Below are positions 8,769 through 17,752 of a stretch of DNA of 64,000 nucleotides, in pieces (the stretch's first letter is position 1; every line of letters starts with the position of its first letter). Origin of the DNA: JAPHTQ01 sp050299175. GTDB taxonomy: Bacteria; Pseudomonadota; Gammaproteobacteria; Thiohalomonadales; Thiohalomonadaceae. The stretch lies in the NCBI GenBank assembly GCA_050299175.1, contig JBNKVM010000005.1, forward strand, positions 6,933-70,932. The letters run 5' to 3'. Both the position numbers and the translations under genes were made by a program. The notes below the pieces were generated by a model that saw only the letters and a list, made by a program, of their open reading frames with translations, was not told the DNA's origin and did not search any database.

Positions 8769-9242
8769 GTGTACACATTCAGATCTGCTGTTGAAACTGA
8801 CTATCCCGAAATATGTAAATTGATTAAAAGTCGGGAGGAATTGCTGTGGGTTTACCCAGCTGGACGATACCCGCTTACAGTCTCCCAGTTAGAAGATCTG
8901 GCCCAAAAACGGATAGAACTTACGGTAGCTATTGTGGATGGCAAAGTTGCAGGATTTGCCGATTTTTATGATCTCCAACTAGGAAAAACGGTTTTCATTG
9001 GCAACCTGATTGTGGGCAAAAAATATCGTGGTTACGGATTAGGTAAGTCCTTAGTTGTTCACATGACAGAGAAGGCTTTCGAAAAGTATGAAGTACCTGA
9101 AGTCAGGCTCTCAGTATACAGCGAGAACAGTCGTGCGTTATTACTTTATTCCCGCCTTGGTTTTGTGCCGTACGCGATCGACGAAAGAGTCAAGTCTGAT
9201 GGACAAAGACTGGCGCTAATTCACATGCGCATGATGCAGTGA
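8769..9242 (+). CDS. GNAT-family N-acetyltransferase
   Basis: The 157-residue protein has the GNAT fold: N-terminal FRSAVETDYPEICKLIK, central strand VFIGNLIVGKKYRGYGLGKSLV containing the acetyl-CoA-binding RGYGLGK, and the C-terminal SVYSENSRALLLYSRLGFVPYAIDERVK. The acceptor substrate is unknown. It starts with GTG at 8769. Its base composition is visibly lower in GC than its neighbours, which suggests more recent acquisition. Confidence 0.88.
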   Translation: MYTFRSAVETDYPEICKLIKSREELLWVYPAGRYPLTVSQLEDLAQKRIELTVAIVDGKVAGFADFYDLQLGKTVFIGNLIVGKKYRGYGLGKSLVVHMTEKAFEKYEVPEVRLSVYSENSRALLLYSRLGFVPYAIDERVKSDGQRLALIHMRMMQ

Positions 9243-9272
9243 ATGGTCGAGAAAAATTCAGCATCTAATTTC

Positions 9273-10151
9273 CTATAGCCAGTTGGTCAACATTACACCC
9301 ACACCGATACGGTTGTTGTAGTGATCGTAGTCGATGAGTGACTCGCCGTAGCCATTAAATATCTGTAGATAACCGCGTAGGCGATTGCCAATGGGGAAGG
9401 TGTAGTCCAGTTGTATTGCGCCACGATTCTCGCTGCGTAGATTGTTGCGCAGCATGATACCCAGGGTGTGCCCCTCATATTTCTGCAGCATATTCAGTTC
9501 AAAATTTCCCAAATACTTCTCAATATCGGGATTGTCGTCACTCTGTTTTGATTCAGGGATGCGCCACCATGGTTTGAGGCTGGCGTAAAAATTACCGCGC
9601 TCTGCAACCAATTCCAGCATGACACGGTTCCAGCTGCGTGAAAGCGGTTCACTGCGACCATTGGACTGATGGTTGAGCGATAATCCTGCCAGACGCCACT
9701 TCAGCCCCAGCGCCTGTTCCTCAATAGGAAAAGAGAAGATCAGCTCAGGTTCATAATTGTTTTCACGAAACGGCGAGGAAGAGCGGCCGTTATAGGCCTG
9801 CCAGTACGATTGTTGGGTATAGCCGAAGGAGAAATAGCCTTTGCCGAAGAAGATACCTTCAGCGATGGGAACGCGAAAACTGAACTGGAATTTGATCTCA
9901 TTTTCTTCGGGTAGTAGGTCGCTCCCAGCAGCCTGATAGGGTTCCTCATTGGGACTGGCGTTATATGCCAGCGGCAGAATGTATGTGGGACGGTAGGGGA
10001 TAATGGAAAAAGGGTTGTCGCGGATATCCCACTCCAATGCCATCCTCCGATCAATCGCCGAGCCCTGTTCAGGTTCATCGGCGGTAGTGGTTTGCGGTGT
10101 AACCAGGGTGACAAACAACAGCAGGAACAGGGAATTTTTCATCATAGCCAT
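9273..10151 (-). CDS. pldA: Outer-membrane phospholipase A (OMPLA)
   Basis: The 292-residue protein begins with a signal peptide (MAMMKNSLFLLLFVTLVTPQTTTADE) and continues as an outer-membrane beta-barrel. The active-site segment LSLNHQSNGRSEPLSRSWNR holds the His-Ser-Asn arrangement of PldA. The enzyme hydrolyses misplaced outer-leaflet phospholipids. The ATG at 10151 is chosen because it gives a proper signal peptide; the frame is open further upstream into the divergent ubiD leader, and the ribosome site is weak. It lies head-to-head with ubiD. Confidence 0.93.
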   Translation of the reverse strand: MAMMKNSLFLLLFVTLVTPQTTTADEPEQGSAIDRRMALEWDIRDNPFSIIPYRPTYILPLAYNASPNEEPYQAAGSDLLPEENEIKFQFSFRVPIAEGIFFGKGYFSFGYTQQSYWQAYNGRSSSPFRENNYEPELIFSFPIEEQALGLKWRLAGLSLNHQSNGRSEPLSRSWNRVMLELVAERGNFYASLKPWWRIPESKQSDDNPDIEKYLGNFELNMLQKYEGHTLGIMLRNNLRSENRGAIQLDYTFPIGNRLRGYLQIFNGYGESLIDYDHYNNRIGVGVMLTNWL

Positions 10152-10267
10152 TTTAAGTAGTGGATAACATGATTGTAGAGGAACCCTTGCGGTGGGGGAT
10201 ACTTTTCGGGTTTGCCTCTGCATCATTGCCCACGCATAATGCTCCAAATCCAAATAGTGCTGCGATG

Positions 10268-11731
10268 ATGAAATACCACGATCTGCGCGACTTTATCCAA
10301 CAGCTGGAACAACGGGGCGAGCTGAAACGGATCAGCACCGAGGTCGATCCCTGCCTGGAGATCACCGAGATATCCGATCGCGTTCTGCGTGCGGGTGGCC
10401 CTGCACTGCTGTTCGAGAATCCCAAAGGGTCTGATGTTCCTCTGCTGGCTAACCTCTTCGGTACCCCGGAACGGGTTGTTTTGGGCATGGGTGAGGAGTC
10501 GGTGGAAGCGCTGCGTGGTGTGGGTGAACTGCTGGCCTATCTCAAGGAACCGGAACCGCCCAAGGGGCTGAAGGACGCCATGGAGAAGCTTCCGGTGTTC
10601 AAGAAGGTACTGCACATGTCGCCCAGGGTGGTGAAGAAGGCGCCCTGCCAGGAGGTGGTGCTGGAGGGGGACGAGGTCGATCTGGGCAAATTGCCGATCC
10701 AGACCTGCTGGCCCGGCGATGTGGCACCGCTGATCACCTGGGGGTTGGTGGTCACCAAAGGCACACGCAAGCCGCGACAGAATCTGGGCATCTATCGTCA
10801 GCAGGTAATCGGGAAGAACCGGGTCATCATGCGCTGGCTCTCTCATCGCGGCGGCGCGCTCGATTTCCGTGACTGGCAGGAACGGCACCCGGGCGAACCT
10901 TTCCCCATTGCCGTGGCGCTGGGCGCCGATCCGGCGACTATTCTCGGCGCGGTCACGCCGGTGCCGGACAATCTTTCCGAATACGCCTTTGCCGGGTTGC
11001 TGCGTGGCGGCAAGAGCGAGGTGGTGAAGTGTCTTGGTAATGACCTTCAGGTACCTGCTTCCGCCGAGTTTGTGCTGGAGGGTTTTATCTACCCCGATGA
11101 CATGGCCGACGAGGGGCCCTATGGCGATCACACCGGGTATTACAACGAGGTGGATCGTTTCCCGGTATTCACCATCGAGCGCATTACCCACCGAAAAGAC
11201 CCCATCTACCACTCCACCTACACCGGTCGTCCGCCCGACGAACCGGCGGTACTCGGGGTGGCGTTGAATGAGGTTTTCGTGCCGATCCTGCAGAAGCAGT
11301 TCCCGGAGATCACCGATTTTTACCTGCCGCCGGAAGGGTGTTCTTACCGTCTGGCGGTGGTGTCGATGAAGAAACAGTACCCCGGCCACGCCAAGCGGGT
11401 GATGCTGGGGATTTGGTCGTTCCTGCGCCAGTTCATGTATACCAAGTTTGTCATTGTGGTCGATGGAGACATCGATATCCGCAATTGGCAGGATGTGATC
11501 TGGGCCATCACCACCAGGATGGATCCGGCGCGGGACACCACCCTGCTGGAGAACACACCCATCGACTACCTTGATTTTGCTTCCCCGATCTCCGGGCTGG
11601 GCTCGAAGATGGGGATGGATGCTACCAACAAGTGGCCCGGCGAGACCGAGCGCGAGTGGGGACAGCCTATCGTCAAGGACGAGGCGGTCACACGACGTAT
11701 TGATGAAATCTGGAATGAACTGGGGATCTGA
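10268..11731 (+). CDS. ubiD: UbiD-family 4-hydroxy-3-polyprenylbenzoate decarboxylase
   Basis: UbiD removes the carboxyl group of the ubiquinone precursor using prenylated FMN. The 487-residue protein starts MKYHDLRDFIQQLEQRGELK, the usual UbiD N-terminus, and carries GPYGDHTGYYNEVDRFPVF with the catalytic Glu/Asp region and the HRKDPIYHSTYTGRPPDE segment. An adjacent in-frame ATG at 10265 is equivalent. A longer open frame back to 10160 is not supported by homology from memory. The UbiX partner that supplies the flavin is not in this window. The beta-carbonic anhydrase gene follows after 5 bases, so CO2 released here and its hydration may share an operon. Confidence 0.95.
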   Translation: MKYHDLRDFIQQLEQRGELKRISTEVDPCLEITEISDRVLRAGGPALLFENPKGSDVPLLANLFGTPERVVLGMGEESVEALRGVGELLAYLKEPEPPKGLKDAMEKLPVFKKVLHMSPRVVKKAPCQEVVLEGDEVDLGKLPIQTCWPGDVAPLITWGLVVTKGTRKPRQNLGIYRQQVIGKNRVIMRWLSHRGGALDFRDWQERHPGEPFPIAVALGADPATILGAVTPVPDNLSEYAFAGLLRGGKSEVVKCLGNDLQVPASAEFVLEGFIYPDDMADEGPYGDHTGYYNEVDRFPVFTIERITHRKDPIYHSTYTGRPPDEPAVLGVALNEVFVPILQKQFPEITDFYLPPEGCSYRLAVVSMKKQYPGHAKRVMLGIWSFLRQFMYTKFVIVVDGDIDIRNWQDVIWAITTRMDPARDTTLLENTPIDYLDFASPISGLGSKMGMDATNKWPGETEREWGQPIVKDEAVTRRIDEIWNELGI

Positions 11732-11736
11732 TACCC

Positions 11737-12420
11737 ATGGCTGATGACAAGAAAACCACGGCTGCCATCATCGAAGAACTGTTTGCCAATAATCGTAAAT
11801 GGGCGGAGTCGATCGTTGCCGAGGATCCGGATTTCTTCCAGCGTCTGGCCCATCAGCAGAATCCCCAATATCTCTGGATTGGCTGCTCCGACAGCCGTGT
11901 CCCCGCCAACGAGATCCTCGGTATGTTGCCGGGGGACGTCTTCGTTCACCGCAATGTGGGTAACGTGGTGGTGCATACCGACCTGAACTGTCTCTCGGTA
12001 ATGCAGTTTGCCGTCGACGTGCTCAAGGTTCGGCACATCATTGTTACCGGTCATTATGGCTGTGGTGGAGTCAAGGCGGCCGTGGCCAAGCGCAAGCTGG
12101 GGCTGATCGATAACTGGCTGCGTCATATCCAGGACGTGCAGCAAAAACACCAGTCACAGCTGCTAACCTTTACTGATCAAGGTGCGCAGCTGGATCTCAT
12201 GTGCGAACTGAATGTCATCGAGCAGGTACAGAATGTCTGCCAGACGACGGTGGTGCAGGACGCATGGCAACGTGATCAACCTCTCTCCGTGCACGGTTTC
12301 ATCTACAGCGTTAACGATGGTCTGTTGCGTGACCTGCATATCACCGTTAATGGCTGCGATGAACTGGCGGGCCGCTATCAATCCGCTCTGGATGCCTTGA
12401 CCACTCCTCAGAACCGATAA
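11737..12420 (+). CDS. can: Beta-class carbonic anhydrase
   Basis: The 227-residue enzyme interconverts CO2 and bicarbonate. Zinc ligands and catalytic dyad are plain: C50-S-D52-S-R54 and H106-x-x-C109 in VTGHYGCGG. The spacing and the N-terminal helix fit E. coli Can. It follows ubiD by 5 bases and is likely translated from the same message. A gamma-class homologue is encoded at 1.5 kb. Confidence 0.96.
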   Translation: MADDKKTTAAIIEELFANNRKWAESIVAEDPDFFQRLAHQQNPQYLWIGCSDSRVPANEILGMLPGDVFVHRNVGNVVVHTDLNCLSVMQFAVDVLKVRHIIVTGHYGCGGVKAAVAKRKLGLIDNWLRHIQDVQQKHQSQLLTFTDQGAQLDLMCELNVIEQVQNVCQTTVVQDAWQRDQPLSVHGFIYSVNDGLLRDLHITVNGCDELAGRYQSALDALTTPQNR

Positions 12421-12660
12421 ACGGTCCACAAAAAAACCTTACATTTCAGCTGGAAACATCCTTTTCCTCGACTATGCTCTCATAACCACATGGAAACTGT
12501 GGTGACTCTTTGTCGCCCGGGAGCAGCGGATATGGATATCACCGTCCTCAGGACAGGGGGGAATTTTTCCCCTTCAGGAATGACATCTCGAATGGAATCA
12601 ATATTTGCCGCGATATCCGACGTTTTTTTGCGCGGATAGATGCGGCAGGACGGTACGGCC

Positions 12661-13005
12661 ATGTCGGTTAGCGAGCGATTGGTTAATTTTGAGGTGCTGG
12701 CTCAGTACGTCGGTACCAATCCCGTGTTGCAGCGCCGGGTCAGCCGCAAGTTTATCGAGTCTGCACGCCAGACCCTGGCTGAAATGGAGCGTGCTGCCGC
12801 GACCCGGGACTATGAATCGCTGGGTCGTCTGGCACATCGCATCAGGCCATCCGTGATGGCGATGGGGGCAGCGCCCCTGACCCATGTGGTTACCCAGATG
12901 GAACAGGCCGCATTGAGCAAGAGTGTCGAGGCGGTCCATCAACATCTGGAGTATTTGGCGCCGATGTTGGCACAGATCGAGCGGGAGATAGCCGCGATGG
13001 CCTGA
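12661..13005 (+). CDS. Hpt (histidine phosphotransfer) domain protein
   Basis: This protein of about 114 residues is an all-helical Hpt module. The phosphoacceptor histidine sits in LGRLAHRIRPSVMAMGA, matching the usual AH(R/S)LKGxxxxxGA pattern with the lysine replaced by arginine-isoleucine-arginine. It has no kinase domain of its own. An AGGA at 12647-12650 favours ATG 12661; ATG 12640 would add seven residues. It is immediately upstream of a REC-EAL gene, which suggests the two form the end of a phosphorelay; the kinase must lie elsewhere. Confidence 0.8.
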   Translation: MSVSERLVNFEVLAQYVGTNPVLQRRVSRKFIESARQTLAEMERAAATRDYESLGRLAHRIRPSVMAMGAAPLTHVVTQMEQAALSKSVEAVHQHLEYLAPMLAQIEREIAAMA

Positions 13006-13048
13006 TGGCTGGTGGTGATTGCCTGCAAATAACAAAAGGAAGCAGGAC

Positions 13049-14242
13049 ATGAACAAAGTACTACTGATTGATGATGACCCGATGATGGGTGAACTGATGT
13101 CGCCAGTGCTGAGTGAGTTGGGCCTGGACGATGTAACCATCGCTAATGATGGGAGCAAGGCCCTGGAGTGGGTCGACAGTAGCAATGAGATCCCTTCCCT
13201 GATCCTGTGTGATCTGCGGATGCCTGGTATGGATGGTATTCGCTTCCTCCGTCATCTGAGCGAGCGCCATTATGATGGTGAAATTGTCATTATGAGCGGC
13301 AGCAAGAGCCGTTTACTGGAAACTGTTTATGATCTGGGTATTGCCCGGCACTTGCATATTCGCGGCGCGCTGGAGAAACCGATCACCAGTAATGCGCTGG
13401 CCAAGGTGCTGAAAGGTCGGGCCAGGAGCGAGCCATCGAAAAAAACCGAGCCACAATTTTCCCTGAATAGCGAAGATCTGGCCCGCGCATTGCGTGCAGG
13501 TGAGATCATTGCCCAATTCCAGCCTAAGGTAGATATCAATACTCGCAAGATCGATGGTGTCGAGACGCTGGTGCGCTGGTATCACAAGGATTTGGGATTG
13601 ATCGGTCCAGACCGTTTTATTCCTATGGCCGAACGCAGTCGCTTAATCGATGATTTGACCGAAACGGTTTTTTACCAGGCGTTACGGACGGCGGCTGGAT
13701 GGAAGAAGCTGGGCCATGATATCCCCGTAGCGGTTAACGTCTCGGTACATAATTTGCAGCGACTCGATCTGCCTGACTGGTTACTGGCGACTGCTTCATC
13801 GCTCGGAGTGGAGCCGAACCGCATCACGATTGAGGTGACCGAGTCTCGTTTGATGGAAAACCTGGCCGATGCGCTGGAGATTCTGACCCGCCTTTCATTA
13901 CAGGGGGTTAACCTTTCCATTGATGACTTCGGTACGGGCTATGCTTCGATGGATCAACTGCGTCGTATTCCCTTCAATGAATTGAAAATTGATCGCAGCT
14001 TCGTCAGTCGTGCCGATCACGATACCGCGGCGATGGCGATCCTGGAGTCGAGTGTCGAGCTGGGTAAGAAGCTGGGTATGAGCCTGGTGGCAGAAGGAGT
14101 CGAGACTCGTTCCCAGTGGCAGTTGGTAGAGAAGCTGGGTTGCCACAAAGTGCAAGGGTTTTACGTCAGCAAGGCGATGAATGGTAGCGATATGCCTGGT
14201 TGGGTGGAGGTGTGGGAACAAACCCGCAAATTCTGGCATTAG
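13049..14242 (+). CDS. Response regulator with EAL cyclic-di-GMP phosphodiesterase domain
   Basis: Residues 1-125 form a receiver domain (VLLIDDDPMMG; phosphoacceptor Asp in ILCDLRMPGMDG; conserved lysine in EKP). Residues about 155-395 form an EAL domain with metal and substrate motifs NVSVHNLQ, EVTESRLM, DDFGTGYASMDQL, LKIDRSFV and VAEGVET. The name-giving motif reads ETL rather than EAL, a variant tolerated in some active enzymes. Phosphorylation likely controls cyclic-di-GMP breakdown. AGGAAGCAGGAC precedes the ATG at 13049. The Hpt gene just upstream is the probable phosphodonor. Confidence 0.92.
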   Translation: MNKVLLIDDDPMMGELMSPVLSELGLDDVTIANDGSKALEWVDSSNEIPSLILCDLRMPGMDGIRFLRHLSERHYDGEIVIMSGSKSRLLETVYDLGIARHLHIRGALEKPITSNALAKVLKGRARSEPSKKTEPQFSLNSEDLARALRAGEIIAQFQPKVDINTRKIDGVETLVRWYHKDLGLIGPDRFIPMAERSRLIDDLTETVFYQALRTAAGWKKLGHDIPVAVNVSVHNLQRLDLPDWLLATASSLGVEPNRITIEVTESRLMENLADALEILTRLSLQGVNLSIDDFGTGYASMDQLRRIPFNELKIDRSFVSRADHDTAAMAILESSVELGKKLGMSLVAEGVETRSQWQLVEKLGCHKVQGFYVSKAMNGSDMPGWVEVWEQTRKFWH

Positions 14243-14270
14243 TAGCGTTCACCAAATTACTTCATAAAAA

Positions 14271-14294
14271 AACGCCACCGATATCGGTGGCGTT
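14271..14294. terminator. Bidirectional terminator after the REC-EAL gene
   Basis: A perfect 24-base palindrome lies between the convergent REC-EAL and PhoX-like genes, flanked by an A-run on the left and a T-run on the right, so it can end transcription from both sides. Confidence 0.85.
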
Positions 14295-14307
14295 TTCTTT
14301 CTCACGT

Positions 14308-16200
14308 TTACTTGATAACGGGTATGCCACTCAGATATCCAACAGCGGCCTTGCGCTTGTTGTTCCATTGCGCCTTGATCAGTGGGTCGACCTGACTCTG
14401 TAAGGTAGCGTCCATGGTACCGATATAGTCACCTGGATGCTGGAAGTTGCTCATCACATAGGCAAAGCCGTTCATATCCTCAACCGCCTGAAGGCCGGTG
14501 GATTCGGCGCCAGCCGGCAACGACAACAGGCGTGACAGCTTCTTGGTGTCGACGTTGTAGGCCCACATGAAGTTATTCACGTGCATACCGCTATCTTCAC
14601 CGATGAACAGGGTGCGTGTCTTTTCCGCAAACTTTAGGTTATCTGGGTTGGCCATTGCGTCCACATCGGCGGTGTTGCCCGCGGCATCGGCTGCGACGAG
14701 ATCGGTTCCCCATACAGTACCGGTCATGCTGGTACCGACCCATTCACTGCTGATTGCAATGGTGGTGCCATCTTCGGTTTGCGAACCTGCCAGTGCCAGC
14801 TCATATACGGCACCTGACTTGAGTTCCGTCAGGTGGATATCATCGGCCGGATCGGTTGCATTGGTGAGCATACCTTTCTGCAGATAGGAAATCGCAATAT
14901 AGACTTTCTTGTCTGCTTCGTTGACCGTGACACCTTCCATTTTGTTGAACTCAGTGGTGGCGCCCAGATAAGCCGCATAGCGACGGGTCTCAAGGAAGGC
15001 GGCGGCCTGTTCCATTCCTGGATTTAACTTAAGCCACTCTATACCATTATTAGTACGCACTTTGGTGTAGGTGACATCAAGCGGATCAGTGCTGGAGGCG
15101 AGGAATATGTCGCTGAACGCAATCGGTGTGCCACCTGCACCACCACTGGTGATCAGAGTGGTAATCTCAGTGTCGGTAGCGTGACCTAGTTTGAGCCAGC
15201 TGATGTCGGCAGTGCCTACATCGGTGGCGTTGGTCTGGGTCCATTTGGCGGCGTAGAGGGTTCCTGCGCTCAGATCGGCAGCAGTGTCGGCGACAAACAT
15301 GAACAAGCCAGTGTAGGCACCGTCATCCCCCATGTAAGCGGTCTTCTGGTCGGGCATCACCTCAATCAGTTCACGGGCGATGCGGCCAAGCGCGTAGTGT
15401 TTGACGACAGAGGTTGCCCCCGTTGCATCGACAGTGACCTCAGGGACTGAGCCATAGTCGTATGGCAGTGCGGTTTGAGTGTTGCCGTAATACTGGACAG
15501 TGAAAGGTGTGTAGGGGCCAGTGGTTGAGTCGGCTTCATAGGCGCGAGCATCGGGTTCATATTCTTCACTACCCAGATGAGTATTCCAGGGAGAGAGTGA
15601 TGCGGCACAGGGTATCCACAGACCATTAATCGCTGACATGTCGATGTTGCTGTAATCAACCGCACTCAGTTCACCTGTGCTGATGTTCTGATCGATGGTA
15701 GTAAGTCCCATCGCCATCGGTAGCAGGCCATAGGCGCTGGTGCCGCTGTTGTCGGCGGTGACATATTCGAAGTGGGTGACCAGGAACAGCGGGTTGCCGC
15801 TGACACCGAGGGCTGTAGCGTCGGCACCAGCGATCTGCATCAGGCTCTGGCCATCCGGATCATCGGAAACAAACTGGGTTGGTACGGCAGGAACACTGTT
15901 ATCCATCAGCGGTGCGCCAGTTGCATCGAACAAACCGCCAGTCGTGACACCGCCAAGATAGTCGGTCGTGCCGTAGAGCATTTTGTAACTGAGGTCGACG
16001 GTCTGGGTGGAATTGTCCGAATAAGTAACGATTGCCTGGGCCGCAGTGTAGGCATTGGCGCGTTCCTCTGCGGTGCTTGGTGCGGCCATACCGACGAATT
16101 CGATCGCGGCAGGTGTCGCACCTGTTGAATTGGAGGTGGTATCACACCCCATCAGGCCGAGGCCTGAAAGCAGCGTGACGGCTGCAAGTTTCTGTTTCAT
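14308..16200 (-). CDS. PhoX-like (DUF839) secreted phosphatase, lipoprotein
   Basis: The 630-residue protein begins with a lipoprotein signal peptide whose lipobox is LGLMGC, so it is lipid-anchored in the envelope. The body has the PhoX/DUF839 pattern: CAASLSPWNTHLGSEEYEPDA near residue 200, repeated acidic loops suited to calcium, and FAEKTRTLFIGEDSGMHVNNFMW towards the C-terminus. PhoX enzymes are calcium-iron alkaline phosphatases. I see no clear Pho box upstream, so phosphate control is not shown. Substrate and activity are inferred from family. Confidence 0.82.
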   Translation of the reverse strand: MKQKLAAVTLLSGLGLMGCDTTSNSTGATPAAIEFVGMAAPSTAEERANAYTAAQAIVTYSDNSTQTVDLSYKMLYGTTDYLGGVTTGGLFDATGAPLMDNSVPAVPTQFVSDDPDGQSLMQIAGADATALGVSGNPLFLVTHFEYVTADNSGTSAYGLLPMAMGLTTIDQNISTGELSAVDYSNIDMSAINGLWIPCAASLSPWNTHLGSEEYEPDARAYEADSTTGPYTPFTVQYYGNTQTALPYDYGSVPEVTVDATGATSVVKHYALGRIARELIEVMPDQKTAYMGDDGAYTGLFMFVADTAADLSAGTLYAAKWTQTNATDVGTADISWLKLGHATDTEITTLITSGGAGGTPIAFSDIFLASSTDPLDVTYTKVRTNNGIEWLKLNPGMEQAAAFLETRRYAAYLGATTEFNKMEGVTVNEADKKVYIAISYLQKGMLTNATDPADDIHLTELKSGAVYELALAGSQTEDGTTIAISSEWVGTSMTGTVWGTDLVAADAAGNTADVDAMANPDNLKFAEKTRTLFIGEDSGMHVNNFMWAYNVDTKKLSRLLSLPAGAESTGLQAVEDMNGFAYVMSNFQHPGDYIGTMDATLQSQVDPLIKAQWNNKRKAAVGYLSGIPVIK

Positions 16201-16341
16201 CTTGTGCTCCCTGAGTCAAGTCGATGGTGGTGGTTGTCTTTTGACGAACACCGGGTACTGTAGGGGCGGAGTGTTGCCGTCTCTTGAAGCGGGGGTGACA
16301 GGCGGGTGAAGTTGCTATGAAGGCGTGGTGAATAAATTATT

Positions 16342-16923
16342 TCAGGAGTGCATTTCACTACTGCTGGCGCAACGACGCAGCATTATCAGCAGACTATGGG
16401 TACGGTGGCGTGGTGCGATCATCCACAGTTTGAGTGGTTTTCTCAGTGGGAAGTCCTGCAGTGTTGTGCATAGCAGTTCAATAAAACGTTGTGTCGATAG
16501 ATTGCCAAAACGGGTGCCTAGTAGCGGCATGGCGAGATCGTTCAGGCGCAGTCTTTCAATTTCGCGGAACAGGGTTTCCAGAGCCGTCTGAATCCACTCC
16601 TCACGCCAGGTCGGTTCCTGTTCCAGATCGTGGACGATGGCATAGAATCGTCTTGGCTTGCCCCTTTGTATCACTACGCTACCGAGTTCAGGTTCGCGAA
16701 AACGCTCTACCTCGTCTCGAAGTTGCCGTAAAGATTCAACGGGGGTCTGGAGAATAGATTCATCATCCAGAACCATCGCCGTATCCTGTTCGACGACGAT
16801 GGCACTGACCGGGAAGGGCGGGCGCTGTTGTGGGCCGACCTGAATGGAAACACGTCCTATATGCACCACCTGCGAAAGATCGCCGGTGATCAGGTGCAGA
16901 AAGCTGGGTTGACGATTCAGCAT
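16342..16923 (-). CDS. Divergent macro-domain-like hypothetical protein
   Basis: The 193-residue protein resembles a macro (ADP-ribose-binding) fold in its second half: YAIVHDLEQEPTWREEWIQT, then a helix (ALETLFREIERLRLNDLA) and the strand-loop MPLLGTRFGNLSTQRFIELL, which lines up with the macro-domain PxLGTGxxG loop. The N-terminal half contains VSAIVVEQDTAMVLDD, reminiscent of the NAAN region but without the usual asparagines. Binding of ADP-ribose is therefore doubtful. It stands alone between the PhoX-like gene and tag. Confidence 0.5.
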   Translation of the reverse strand: MLNRQPSFLHLITGDLSQVVHIGRVSIQVGPQQRPPFPVSAIVVEQDTAMVLDDESILQTPVESLRQLRDEVERFREPELGSVVIQRGKPRRFYAIVHDLEQEPTWREEWIQTALETLFREIERLRLNDLAMPLLGTRFGNLSTQRFIELLCTTLQDFPLRKPLKLWMIAPRHRTHSLLIMLRRCASSSEMHS

Positions 16924-17007
16924 GGTTTATCACGTGTAAGGCCTACCCAGAGAAGTTTAGAATGCTGTGACGTTATATTCTCCCGTCTGTGCCACAGTTG
17001 ACACTTG

Positions 17008-17577
17008 TTACAAACGGTAACGAAAACAGTCAACGGTGTGATCGTTCACTAACCCTGCCGCCTGCATAAAGGCATAGCAGATAGTGCTGCCTACAAATTT
17101 AAAACCACGTTTTTTCAGTGCCTTTGACATGGCATCTGATTCAGCAGTCGACGCGGGAACTTCCTTGATGCTTTGCCAGCGATTGTGGATAGGTTTTCCA
17201 CCGACAAAACTCCAGATGAAACCGCTAAAACCGCCCGCTTCCTTTTGTAACTCGAGAAACGCTTTGGCGTTTGTTACTGTTGCTTCAACCTTGAGTCGAT
17301 TACGCACGATACCCGGATCCTGTAACAGCTTTTCGATCTTCTTAGGTGTATAGCGGGCGATTTTCGCCGCATCGAAGTTGTCGAACAGGCGACGGTAATT
17401 GTCACGTTTTTTCAGGATGGTGATCCAGGAGAGCCCTGCCTGTGCACCTTCGAGTATCAACAATTCGAACAGCGCGCGGTCATCGTGGCAGGGCACACCC
17501 CACTCCTCGTCATGGTAGACCAGATAAAGTGGTTCATTACCTACCCATTCGCAGCGTGTTTTTGTTTGGCGACTCAA
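17008..17577 (-). CDS. tag: DNA-3-methyladenine glycosylase I
   Basis: Tag removes 3-methyladenine from alkylated DNA. The 189-residue protein has the expected zinc-binding cysteine near the N-terminus (RCEWVG), LYLVYHDEEWGVPCHDDRALFELL, GAQAGLSWITILKKR and the C-terminal FVGSTICYAFMQAAGLVNDHTVDC with the remaining His/Cys ligands. Length matches E. coli Tag (187). It is divergent from the DUF1835 gene. Confidence 0.95.
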   Translation of the reverse strand: MSRQTKTRCEWVGNEPLYLVYHDEEWGVPCHDDRALFELLILEGAQAGLSWITILKKRDNYRRLFDNFDAAKIARYTPKKIEKLLQDPGIVRNRLKVEATVTNAKAFLELQKEAGGFSGFIWSFVGGKPIHNRWQSIKEVPASTAESDAMSKALKKRGFKFVGSTICYAFMQAAGLVNDHTVDCFRYRL

Positions 17578-17752
17578 TTATCTATCTCCCATGGTTTACA
17601 TTTACTCGTGGACTGGGTAGCCTTCAAAGCCTGCCGAACAGGCATCCCGTCCGCGGAAAGGGCTGCGCCCACAAGCACTAACTTTACATTAATGGTTCAT
17701 ACGACACCCAGGCCTGCACGGTGCGGACACAGGCTGCTGACGAGGGCTTCGT

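Noticed and set aside
12532..12639. 35-codon frame before the Hpt gene
   Set aside because: It has no ribosome site or recognisable features, and the GGGGGGAATTTTTCCCC inverted repeat inside it looks non-coding.
17578..17752. Possible tRNA or RNA gene in the tag/DUF1835 gap
   Set aside because: No cloverleaf could be formed, and a GAGGG ribosome site at the end simply serves the downstream gene.
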